Part shown: piece by piece, positions 39,801-50,602 of the stretch | Layout of the letters: each line of letters opens with the position of its first letter | How positions within the stretch are numbered: position 1 is the first letter of the stretch | Program-made: the position numbers and the translations under genes | Assembly (NCBI GenBank): GCA_003344405.1 | Contig: NOWV01000222.1 | Coordinates: 1-64,000, forward strand | Direction: 5' to 3' | Length of the DNA stretch: 64,000 bases | DNA from: Trichoplax sp. H2 | Lineage: Eukaryota > Placozoa > Uniplacotomia > Trichoplacea | Notes under the pieces: generated by a model | What the model saw: only the letters and a program-made list of their open reading frames with translations | What the model was told of the DNA's origin: nothing | Databases searched by the model: none

Positions 39801-41024
39801 CCACTTATAGATTCCGAAAAATTGAATGCTACTCCTGTTGCTGTTAAGGTTGTGTTTACTGTTGTATTTGTTACTACTTCTATATCTTCTGTTGCCGTTT
39901 CTGTCACTTGTGCAGTCGTTTCCGTTGTTATTTCTGTTGAAGTTTCGATTAAGACTTGTGTTGTAGTTTCATTCACTGCTGTTATATTTTTATTTGTTGT
40001 TTCTGACACAGTTTCAGTAGTTGCTTCTGTCGTAGGTTTGCTAGTTGCTACTGGTGTAATTTCACTGGCAATTTCTGTTGTGGCTGCTGTAGTGGCATCA
40101 GTGATAGTTAAGGCATAAGCTATTGGAATAAGTAACAAGAACAATTAAAAATAGATCAGAAATGCAATATAGTCTTTGCAGTAGTTACAAAATAGCATTG
40201 ATTATAAGACTTTAGCCATCGCAACAAATCCATTGGGCAACAGTTATCAAACACTACGCTTAAGAAGATAATTTAAGTAATTGATAAAGTTTCAAAAGTT
40301 CAATTAAGCAAGCAAACATCAATTTAATTTTCTAATCAAATGAATACTACTGGGCCAAGTAAAGTACTAATACTAACAGGATATTCTACTCGTGATATTT
40401 CGTGTAGATGGACAGCAATAATGCTATAAATTTTTACTAATGTGCATTATTATATGCTGCTATTTTGTCGCCCATCTAAACCAAACACGATACTCCGATA
40501 CTGTTCTTCGTGATTCTTTAGGTAAATTACATCACAAGAATTAAATTGATGCCAATTTCAACATCGTTTATTGGCAAAGATTGCCATCGAGAATGCCTTA
40601 CCGATATCACAAATAAACGGATATTTTATTGCACAATCTACATCGCGCCATCTCCAAGTAGCACCCGAAGTTCGGCGGTAGGAAACGCATTTTCTTGACT
40701 TCCAATATGGCGCACCGTAATACCAATTATCATAGCCATAATAAGCGATACTTTTACCTGTTTGGATCCAAATGTGGCTAGAATCTGTGTCAGCGCCCGT
40801 CATGTCTTTCAGGCCAATGTAAATAAAATCGCTGGTTTGTCCAGTCAAGAAAGTAGTTTTGATAAAATTGGAAACAGATGCACTATCAACGTAAGTCAAC
40901 TGAGCGCCTGGATATAGGTTTTTACACGCAGTATTGGCATTATCAAAGGTTTCATAGGAGCTTGTAGCATTTACTAATTTAAAACAACGATCTTCATGGG
41001 ATTTCCAGCCGGTTGGACAACAAT
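32903..41024 (-). CDS. Gene B: lectin-mucin adhesion GPCR
   Basis: Paralogue of gene A, about 1,080 residues. Exons: 40602-41024 (lectin), 39133-40119 (mucin), about 38750-38629, 38321-38449, 37933-38047, 37662-37787, 37501-37573, 37308-37407, 36673-36725, 36274-36379, 36075-36199, 35900-35999, 35604-35754, 35308-35374, 35153-35219, 34485-34585, 34249-34375, 34002-34043, 33765-33821, 33406-33508, 33233-33267 and a tentative last exon 32903-32956. All junctions from 38449 down agree in phase. Between the mucin exon (phase 1 out) and the exon ending at 38629 (phase 0 in) one small exon seems to be missed. A candidate hydrophobic exon lies upstream at 41695-41778. Confidence 0.87.
34002..36199 (-). 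other. Gene B seven-transmembrane region
   Basis: Nine exons with the same order as gene A. TM1 is at 36075-36199 (LITVIGMGCSIFFIFLTLAV). TM2 is at 35900-35999 (LNSERFVVHKNLLVALLLAQ). TM3 is at 35604-35754 (MMVEGIHLYFVIIAVF). TM4 is at 35308-35374. TM5 spans 35153-35219 (CWLSYNHGMIWSF) and 34485-34585. TM6 and TM7 are at 34249-34375 (GVTWVFGLIP, ending LNSLQ). The last exon, 34002-34043, is GVFIFIFHCVLNSE. The intron between TM1 and TM2 is only 75 bp. Confidence 0.92.
36274..36725 (-). other. Gene B GPS autoproteolysis motif
   Basis: 36673-36725 ends VVCVFWDTKS. 36274-36379 continues TWSQRGC and reaches CQCNHLTHFALMVQPIK. The cysteines, tryptophans and HL-T cleavage tripeptide are all intact. 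A 74-bp intron separates it from TM1. Confidence 0.92.
36853..37080. repeat. Degenerate intronic tandem repeat (3 units)
   Basis: In the intron between 36725 and 37308, units beginning ATGTTTACGAATAGCTCGAT, ATGATTGCGATTAGCTCGAT and ATGCTTATGATTAACTGGAT occur about 107 and 90 bp apart. Confidence 0.6.
37308..38755 (-). other. Gene B stalk/GAIN-like region
   Basis: Exons 38629-38750, 38321-38449 (43 codons), 37933-38047 (115 nt), 37662-37787 (126 nt), 37501-37573 and 37308-37407. The 115-nt and 126-nt exons match gene C exactly in length and phase, and IPKLANSFDG matches LPRLANKFNG of C. The start of the first exon is uncertain (a TAAATAAG acceptor near 38750 is the best seen). Confidence 0.7.
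39133..40119 (-). other. Gene B Thr/Ser-rich mucin stalk exon
   Basis: 987-nt phase 1-1 exon, 329 codons. It is rich in Thr and Ser with many Asn-X-Thr/Ser sites and acidic residues. The TTEA-type repeat survives only near the upstream end, in degenerate form. N- and O-glycosylation are predicted. A methionine upstream (MFLLLIPIAYA) looks like a signal peptide but lies before the AATAG acceptor, so it is intronic. Confidence 0.85.
40602..41024 (-). other. Gene B C-type lectin-like domain exon
   Basis: 423-nt phase 1-1 exon. It reads CCPTGWKSHEDRCFKL, LTYVDSASVSNFI, IYIGLKD, HIWIQTGKSIAYYGYDNW and WRWRDVDCAIKYPFICDI. It has the full C-type lectin cysteine pattern but no EPN or QPD triplet. 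Confidence 0.92.
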
Positions 41025-41694
41025 CTGTAAAGCAAAGTAATGCAATGAATTAAGAATATTAAATTTACCAAAAGCATGCGGCGAGTTTCACACTGACGTA
41101 ATTATTAGGACCTTTGCATGCGCCCATGTAGGCGATCTTACTGTTGTTCAGCAATCTTTAAATGATAAATCACCTTAAATTCTAAATCTTTATATAATTC
41201 ATTGCCTCGTGAACAACTTATCAGTTTATAGTGGCGTGAGTGTGTAACATAGTCTGATATTATGGCAGAAAAAGATGATTATAGGCAATGATACAGTCCA
41301 ATTCTTGACTTTTACGACAGCTACGTTGATAAGAATATGTTTAAAGCAACCTATCTGCGAAATCTATGAATTAGATTACTTTCAGGTGGAATTAAGTTTC
41401 TTGTATCTGAATTTTACTATTTCGTGAAATTTTGCCATTTGGATAATTTCAATTTAATATTACTAAATACGATGTAATTCAATATCTTGAATCATGGACG
41501 GTAGCAGTAGAATTAATGTATTGAAGGCACTGTTTTAGTGTGATAAACACTTTAGGATTACAAGCAAGACCTAAGTTACACGATTAATTATTCAACGTAT
41601 TATAACTACCTTATAATAGTACTAGTAACTGATATGGTATCTTTTACAAGATTTTCTCTGTAGTGTAATCTAAATTCAGCGGAAATCACTGTAC

Positions 41695-41778
41695 ACCATT
41701 TTTCCAAATTTGCTTGTGCTAGCTCGATAGCGACTATAACGAAAAATATGCCTGATAATGATAAGCTACCGCCTCTTT
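41695..41778 (-). other. Possible signal-peptide exon of gene B
   Basis: 84-nt phase 1-1 candidate exon (TCTAG acceptor, GGTGTACAG donor) encoding LSLSGIFFVIVAIELAQA followed by NLEKW. It would splice in phase to the lectin exon and give a plausible secretory signal. It contains no ATG, so the initiator would lie in a further upstream exon. Confidence 0.35.
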
Positions 41779-41799
41779 CTAGAATAGAATTAACCAAAA

Positions 41800-44700
41800 T
41801 ACAAAATATCTCAGTTTAATTACCGTATTTTATTAATTATCGTTATTTGCTACTAATTATTAGATTTAAGGAATTATTAAAATGATGCGCTATCCATTTA
41901 CTGGGAGCTAAATTTAGGCTGTAAACATTACACTAATAATCCAAGAAAGATTTTGCATTTATTTTTCCGGCTGTTTATAGAACTTTGTAGCACTATAAAA
42001 TTAATAAATAGGTCCAAAGTATACTATACACTAATTAGATCAGATACAAGTAGTAACATTATAAAATAAACAAAGACACTGTAAATATAGCGATTTTTAA
42101 TGATCTGAACTTCTAAATTTATATTAGAGCATATTCTAGTTAATTCCGATCCATTGCAAACTATAGAAATTTTCAAATCGAAAATTGAATTAAATTTTGT
42201 ATTTAATACTGCAGTTTATCCAATTAATGTTTTATACAGTAGATATCCATCTAAGCTATAAAAATGTAAAATTTTTCTTAACAGATAATAAAAGTAAATC
42301 GTAAATATCGAACAGAATCGTTTTCTAAGCATGTAAATGAAGACTCCGTTGATAGAGGAATTAATGTTGATATACCAAGATTAAGTTTGGTAACATTTAA
42401 ACTCTCAATAAAGTAAACTAACTTCGTAATTTACATGTATTTAGTAGATAACGTATCTAATACGTATTTAGTAAAATCAAGTTCCTATTCCACGCCTATA
42501 ATCAGTAGCCAATAATCTTATCAGCTTAATTACTAGCGCATCAAATGTCACAAATAAAAACTTGATGATTTTAGGTGCAGTACCTAGCCTTATATCATAG
42601 CAAATTTGTTTATTGTAATCTGCGCTGAACGCCACGAGAAAACTTCGTTAAAGATACTGTATTCATCTTTCAATTTCTGTCACACCTTTTATTTTTAATG
42701 CTAATGTAGGTTCGAGAATATAAATTTTCGGCAACTAGATTATTGCCATTTGGTAACCATAAGATTTGTTACAAGCACAGATATTGTATTTGCTACTATC
42801 GTTTTTCGTCCTATTATGAATTCTATGTACTTCCACGAATATAATTTTCGCTCCACTACTTGCTTGCATCCCTAGAATTGTTTAAATTTGAATGAATATA
42901 ATACTGTCTAATATAGCAGTGGCTAATCTAAGGACTCTTGCTCATGATGGAAACAAAATTATAGGCTCCAAATAAAACTTTAATGTTTTATATAGGCAGA
43001 TATAAAAATTAACATAGCAAAGCAAACTCTGCAATTTCTCGCCATGTATTAACAATCTAGTAGCTTCGTATAGAATAAATTATGGTACTTACCGCTCTGT
43101 TGAAGGTAGAAGATTATCTGAAATGTTCGCAATAAAGAGAAAAAATTGATAATTAATGCCAGTTTTCTTTTTCGTAACCTCTCCTATCATGTCTAAACTA
43201 AAGTAACTGCCTCCATTATTATTCGACAAATTGCCATATAGTATATTAATTCTATCATCTTGAAATACATTAGTAATGTAAAATACTACAAAAACTTATA
43301 GTTAGTATCCTCCAAAAGTTAGATAAAGATTAGCCTTAACTAACATTTTGGCTTTTAATCGGAACAGAATATGTTCATACTTACTTCATTGACTATCCTA
43401 CCGAATCGGAAACTAAATACTAGATAAATCAATTGCCGGACCAGTCTACGGTCATATTTATGATGGTACTCGGTAAAGTGTTTGTTTTAAAAGATTGATA
43501 TTTTTCCGAAATTGTATCATAAAAAGGAACTACAGAACCAATTGGATTGTTATAAAGTAAAGAAATATAGTAATATCTTCTAATATCAATAACTATTGCC
43601 CTTATATTAATATATTAGCCATTCAGGAAAGAGAATTAAAAATAAATTAAAGGTGTTGCTAGAACTCAAATTTAAGATAGGTATGATTCTAGAACGATCT
43701 TATTTCTATACGCTACCGATTCTAAACTTTCACTTAGTCTGTTATCTTACTTTACGCATATTTAGTAGCGTAATTACAGTTAGATTACTATTGTTCATAA
43801 ATTTATTATTTTACTTCCTACTAACGCGTACAAGCAATAATAATGAAATTATGTTAAAATTTAATATTAAATTCTTGTCGTCTTTCATTTTTTACATTAA
43901 GAAACGAATTATCTAATTTATTCTATTACTTAAAGATTTTCTTACCAGAGCAAGGATAACTATTTGATTAACCAGCATCATTAAGATATCGATGAAAATT
44001 TTTGTTGCCTGATGATTTATAAAGTTAGAATAGTAAACCATAAACTGAGAAAAGTTTAAACCATCTGAAAACTGCCAGTCAGTGATAAATTTATTAAGTG
44101 GCCAGGAGAAATTGGATAAATATAATAAAAGAATGCCTTTCGATAAGTAACCTCTTCATATACGTAAATGTGAACTTGATTCAGTTGCATTTCACACGCC
44201 AAGTATTGAACAGAAAAGGCTACTAATCATGTAAGATTAAAGTCGAGCCGAAGATTCTTTGTTTTAAAATGGTAAATAATCTAAATGAAAGGAGACAGTG
44301 ATTAATAAAGCAGCCCAGCAATGCAACCGGAAAATTTGACTCTATGGGACAATAGTGGAAGCCCATCAGTCTTAATTATGATATTAATAATAAAACATTT
44401 TATACCAAAGTCAAATTAATAATCAGAATATTTTCTAATGTTTAATTTTATTGTTTGGTGATCAAATATTAAATTCTAAAAGTAAGAAACATTTCAACGC
44501 TCATATATTTGTATTGGATAGAATTATTTAGAACTTATGTAGCGTTCAAGTAAAGAACTTAGCTATCTTATCTATTATCTATTTCATACAATATTCCTAA
44601 TCATCATTATATCATGAACCAATAGCGGTTTAAATTGCCTTAGTTTCTTATGATACCACCTTGATAATTACAGTACGCAAGAGAAAGAAGGATCAGCGAT

Positions 44701-47700
44701 ATTAGTAAATTCGAATTTATCCAAGTAATCTTTTTTGGCATTTGTGCTATATTTCTTACGGAGTATCGACTAAACAAATTAACGGATATAAAAATTTATG
44801 GCTGCATTTGTTATAACGCTGAAGAATCTAGATCTACAAAATGAGTAATTATACGTTGAATCGATACATCCGCCCCTGTTTTTGTTTGCTATCGTCTATG
44901 ACGTAGGACATGAAATGATATATTAATAATTAATAAATCTGTTGTATCAAATTTATGCTGTTGTCAAGTTGTGTAAATTTAAATTTAATTTACTAAGCTG
45001 ATGCAAGGAATAAACTTCCTAGAATGTCATTTAAAAAATAGTTTGTTACACAAATTTTCTCACGCAACTAAACTTTACATACAGTCACATATTTTTATCA
45101 ATATGTAGTAGCATATGGCAACACGATATTAATATTATGCATTAGATGACTGCATACAAAGTTTATTAATAAAGCGGTTGTTAATAGCTACTTTATATAG
45201 TTCTGTGATGTTTACGAAGGTTGAAAGTTGGCATTAGTCGCAATAAAATACATCAGAATAGTTCAGGGAACGGTAACCTTTATTGAGCTAGTGTAAGAGA
45301 ATAATCTTGTAAGATTATCGTGCAGGTAACGATGTGGCTAGTCGAATAACTATAGTAGTGTAGAATAGGTAAAGCGTGCAAGCTTACCGTGTTACTACCA
45401 GAACTAACTAACGAGATAGGCGAAAGAAGATAGCTTTTATAATGTTAGGAGCAAAGCAGGAGGAAATTATTTATAGGCGCAAATGATTCATGAAAATAGG
45501 TTACTTCTATGTTAAGCTAGTGCTACGGTATAAGTTGGCTAGAGTACAAGATATTACACGGAGTCAATTGTTAAATATAGATCGTACATATTTAGATTAT
45601 GCTACAGCCTTAGAGTTATGCTACAGTCTGGTGAAACTAACACTTTTACTAAAAATAGACAATACCGTATTTAGAAGTAAACACTACAAGTTCAAATATT
45701 TTTCCCGAATTATTTCAAACCTGCTTATGACCTTTCTTAGTGGGCAAACATTGTAATCTGATTGGATTTAAAATATTCTGTAGCTAACGAAACCAGTTAA
45801 TAAATAAATTACCTTGCCAATGTAATATTTATAGCTAATAAGTTAAAATTTTATTTTCTTTCTAATTTTTAATTTTTAGAAATTATTTGGACATAGTAAT
45901 GAGCATATAATGTAATTTTCTGCCATTTCATGCAAAATATAAATTTTTGTAACTATTCATCAACACATTAATGTCAAATTAACATTTCGGCGTTTTGGCC
46001 GAATAGTCGCCTAGCTAAATTCTATAATAATAATTTTTACTTGCAGCGGAACTACTATATCATACTGCATATAGCACAATACTAGACTATATGTGTACAT
46101 GGTGAAGTTTCTAACTTCAGAGTACTCTCTGCTATATGGCACGGTACGCATTTTTGTTACCAATTATTGACTATATTAATCTCAATTTTATAAAGAGATG
46201 TCCTATTTATTTGCATATCGTCAAGAGATCATCTAAATATAGCTTATAGATACTACCAGTCAATAACATGTTTTAAAATAATATCTACCTATATAATAAT
46301 TATTTATACGCGAATGTTAATACTGTAAAAAATATGCAAAATATTAATACTATTTCTAAAATATATCTATGCCATATTTATTAGCTTTCGAATCTGTTGT
46401 AAATTAGATTTATAATTTTTTGGGAAGGATTTTCTTATGTCTAATGTGCCGCTACAATTTTAACTAGTTTGGCCTAAAAGCAACATCAAATTATATGAAA
46501 TGTGAATAAATTTTTGAAATTAATCCTGCTGAAATCAACTCAAAAAATTTTTAATTTATTTAATGAAAAAACAAATAAGACAATACTATAAAAGTTCAAA
46601 CTGATTTAACGCATGTTCTAGAAGAAATTCCGACTAATACATCTTACCAAATTCAATACCGTTACTATCTTCACAATCTAACTCTTTATAACTACTCTAC
46701 TATTTTAACCATAAAAGTTGTTATTTTAATTAAAGCAATTTCTGATAGAATTTCTTGAAATGTCTGCATTTAAAAGTTTCTATATAAGTACACAGCTTTC
46801 CACGCATACGTAGAAACAAAGTTCTGCAACATTTGACTGAAAATATTCTTACTGATAGAGAATTCTCATCCTTGGTCAGATTTAAATTTTTATTGGAACC
46901 GAACGTGTACGAAACAGTACAGTATATAATAACAGATTTTACCGAATTAACTAGAAGTTATCGGATAAGCCATTACCAATACTGTACATAATGAGATATA
47001 TCAAAATTTACAATCATGTTAAGGAGATAAAATTATTAGATTATTTTAGAATCAATTTGGCTATATTACTATAGTTATTTACGTATTTAAGAAATGATCA
47101 CATAAACACACACAATAATTGAAAAGCCAAATCTTTTTATTGATCATCAAATAATCTTTTACTTTAACTTTTATAATTTGTAAGAAATTTGCCTATCATG
47201 TAATATTGCCTCTAATCGCATTTCTCCGATACAAATTACACAATTCATACGTCTGTAAGATTATTTCTTTCAGTGAACAAGAAAAATATGTAACAGCACA
47301 CACAAAAGTTCATTATCATTTTTAAACATTTTACTATCCGTATCATAGCATTCTAAAAGAATATCGATTCAATAACTTAATCGTAATTTATTTTGAGTTA
47401 TACTGTGCTACTTTATCTGCCAACGCTGTGTATATATATCATAATACAACTAACTCCGGTATATTTAGTTCATATTATTTATCTTAAATTTCCATGTAAG
47501 TGCTATTACAGCCGTCTAATCACAATTGCATACTCGCACTTCGTTTCATGAGGACTACATTTGCAATAATAAAACTTAAGCAATAGCAATTCTAATAGAT
47601 TTCTCGAATTGGTAAATAGTATAGATTGCTTGAATTCCCTTTCCGCACAATAATGCAAAGAAATTCATAATGCTGTATTCTATATACGTATGTCTTAACG

Positions 47701-48266
47701 TAACGTTCCAGTATTGATTAGGAATCAATGAAGAAAAACAACCAAATCTAAAAGAGTATTACTTTAGTCATCACAGGTAACAATTTTATAAAGATATTCA
47801 TACAGAACTGGATACGATTTTCTCCATGAATATCTTTACATCTCATTACAGCTTTTACTTTAAATTTAAATAAGTAGTTGCAATATCAAAATTATATCAT
47901 TCTCACAATAAATAGTATACATATTTCATCAATTAGTCAACAGTATGCATAGATGCTTTCATAATATAACTTGTAACTGGAAAAATGAATTCTGGTTCAT
48001 AAGTTTTATACTGTCTTTTCGCTTTGAATTATAAATTTACGACTTTAATATTGATCATGAACAAATTGTGAGATAGAATCAACCCCTAATTGAATTAATA
48101 GCTCTAACTAGGTTATACATCATTTTAGAAATTTAGTAACCACTGTTAATTATTAACTCTATTTTGTTCGCAATAGGTTTAATCACCATGTTGGAACTAT
48201 AAGTCTTAACTGACTATATGACCAGAACAATCTTTATTGTAACACTAACCATTTTAGTTATCGTAT
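41800..48266. other. Gene-poor spacer upstream of gene B
   Basis: AT-rich DNA with no supported gene or LTR. Plus-strand frames at 43653-43916 and 45490-45756 are isolated and low-complexity. The stretch 45240-45500 just before the second has a slightly different composition (more G on the plus strand), but I recognise nothing in it. Confidence 0.5.
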
Positions 48267-48291
48267 TGTCACAAAACAGCTTTGCAACAAG

Positions 48292-48709
48292 TGTAAGACA
48301 GTGTAATATTGTATTCTAAGTTGATGATATATTTAGTAATGTCTACCGTAGGTGTTGTGTTCAACATGTGATAGATATACTCGTTAGAAGCTTAAGTATT
48401 AAATATAGCTAGCTTAGAAGCTGTAATCCTTTTGAAGAGGAGCGCTACAGTGCTCACACTAGAGCTTCACATGAAAGGTGTAAACTAGCCTGTATTTGAG
48501 ATGCTAATACTGAAGTGTGTAGTAAGTAAGGTCCTAAGACTGTAAACGCGGAAAGGTATATAAGCGAGTAGTTTAGTATAGTAAGTTAGTTCTTTCTCGT
48601 TAGAGGTCCTCAGCTAATTGATTACGTTGTATCTTCGTAAAGGAGGTTTTGTTCAATAAATCTTAATTTACTAAAGTTTTTTGAAGATTCTTGATCTATC
48701 AACCTCACA
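48292..48709 (+). mobile_element. Solo-LTR-like element, family 3 (418 bp), nested
   Basis: Runs TGTAAGACAG...CAACCTCACA with a perfect ACAAG duplication (48287-48291, 48710-48714) that interrupts the family 1 sequence GCAACAAGATAACG. TATATAAG lies at 48557-48564 and AATAAA at 48655-48660. It is the only copy of this family in the window. Confidence 0.92.
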
Positions 48710-49184
48710 ACAAGATAACGTAATATACGATCAATAAGTCAATTCCTTGAACCACGTATCAAGGAACGATATCTGCACTATCACAAACACTTTTGCTCTA
48801 CTAGCAGACTACACAGAGACTTAAACGCCTCGTATTTTACGTTAAACACTAAGTTTGAGAAACCACTTTATTACACGATATACTGCATTTATATACTATT
48901 CCTTAATAGTTCATGAGTCATCGAATACAATTAACATTAGAATCATTTACTGAATTAGATATTAATTTTAGCTACTGCTCCCTTAATGCAGACAACAGTA
49001 TTTACGAACATAGACATGTGATTACTAATACAGAATAGTCAGATACGATATGTCCTATCACGGAACATTTCTACGATAATTTACAATCTACCATAAGTTA
49101 ATTACAATCACAATGATTCGAACTATAAGTAGATGATTTGCATTCCCTATTATAACTATTAATTTCAGTATGTGTATAAGTGTC

Positions 49185-49628
49185 TGTCACAAACCAGCTT
49201 CGTGACAAGAATAACGTTAAACAAATCTCTAAATTACTATAGTCTTCTGGAATTCAGTATCCCTTAACTACCTCACAAGAATTTAGACGCCTTTGACTCT
49301 ACGTTAAACTCAACTAGACAATTGAGAACTGCTTTATTCAACTATCTGACGGGCTTATATACCCTTCTACAGCTGCTAACATTCACAAGTCATCTTATAA
49401 AAATACTTAGGTGAGAACAACTACTAACTAGTTTTTCACAGTCGGACTACAATATGTCCATTCACAGAATCATTTCAGTACACATTACAGCACAGCATTA
49501 AATTTACTGTAACACATTTATAATTAGAGTAATTTTTATTGTAAGGAACTAGATGTAATATATTATCACTATATTATATTAACCAAATTTAGATATCTAT
49601 TTCTTCACGGTAGTTCGTACCGTGACAG
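49185..49628 (-). mobile_element. Solo-LTR-like element, family 2 (444 bp), nested
   Basis: Runs TGTCACAAACCAGCTTCGTG...GTTCGTACCGTGACA with a perfect GTGTC duplication (49180-49184, 49629-49633), interrupting the family 1 sequence TAAGTGTCACTGTC. Confidence 0.92.
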
Positions 49629-50033
49629 TGTCACTGTCATAAAAAGCCAGTGCTATATTAAAACATAGTATATCCAAATTAGAAATTAACTAAATAAGGA
49701 TAGGCTAACAGAATTATCCAAACATAGATATTTCTACTCTAATACAGTACATAATACTGTCACACGTATACTTTAAAATTTCTTTACTCAGAAATTATTA
49801 ATAAGAAGACTTTTCTTTTATATAGATTAATATCAATTCCGTAAACAACATGATACACCTATCCGAGCAATATTTAAATAACTAATTGGACAATAAATTA
49901 TGTTTTGAGTCTCTTATCGAATCAGTTATTTTCTATGCTGAATCGATATTTTTCGATATTTTTAAGATAAGGAGTAATTTTAGTAGAGCGATAATATACG
50001 ATCAGAAAAAGATTCGATTCGGCAATGTACTTG

Positions 50034-50602
50034 TGTCACGGTACAAACCACTGTGAAGAGTAAATAACTAAATTTAGTGTTTAACATTTATATGTGGAGA
50101 TAACTCATAATGACTTACAGTAAGAATTACGGTAGTTATTATTTTGTTGCGGTAAATTATGTTGCATTGTAATAAGAGTTCTAATGTGGTAACTAATATT
50201 AATTGATGATAGCGTTATGTCTTTAACGCTTGTGATGAAATTCCTGAAGATATTCAATTGTAGGTGATACTATAAATGATTCTGTGTGTGGACATACTGT
50301 AGTCTAATTATTTAGAATCGTTCAGTATACAGTATGTCCAAAATCACGAATAATGTCAGTATTAATTTAGCTATCCAATATGAGCTAAATTTCATGAACT
50401 GTTATGACTCATACATGATAGCTGCCGAAGGGTATTTAAGCTCGGCAGATAGTTGAATAAAAGAAGAGTTTTATAGTTGTTTTAATGTAGAAGCAAAGGC
50501 GTCTAAATTCTTGTGATGTAGTTAAGGGATACTAAATCCTAGAGACTATAGTAATTTAGAGATTTGTTTTACGTTATCTTTGCCACGAAGCTGGTTTGTG
50601 AC
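50034..50602 (+). mobile_element. Solo-LTR-like element, family 2 variant (569 bp)
   Basis: Runs TGTCACGGTACAAACCACTG...GGTTTGTGACA with a perfect ACTTG duplication (50029-50033, 50603-50607). It shares both ends with family 2, but its middle is longer and partly resembles family 1 (CATGAACTGTTATGACTCAT). GGGTATTTAAG replaces the TATATAAG of the others. Confidence 0.88.

Larger units (their letters stand above)
48267..49764 (-). mobile_element. Family 1 solo-LTR-like element, host of two nested insertions
   Basis: Starts TGTCACAAAACAGCTTTGCAACAAG and ends AATACTGTCACA, with the perfect 5-bp target duplication CGTAT (48262-48266 and 49765-49769). Subtracting the two inserted elements and their duplications leaves about 626 bp, matching the 630-bp length of other family 1 copies. 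Confidence 0.92.

Noticed and set aside
39318-40118. Plus-strand hydrophobic frames over the gene B mucin exon
   Set aside because: Complement of Thr-rich codons (ACT/ACA give AGT/TGT); no splice or domain support.
40119-40144. Signal-peptide-like start MFLLLIPIAYA for the gene B mucin exon
   Set aside because: It lies upstream of an AATAG acceptor whose phase fits the lectin exon donor; the lectin exon is in the same gene upstream, so this is intron sequence.
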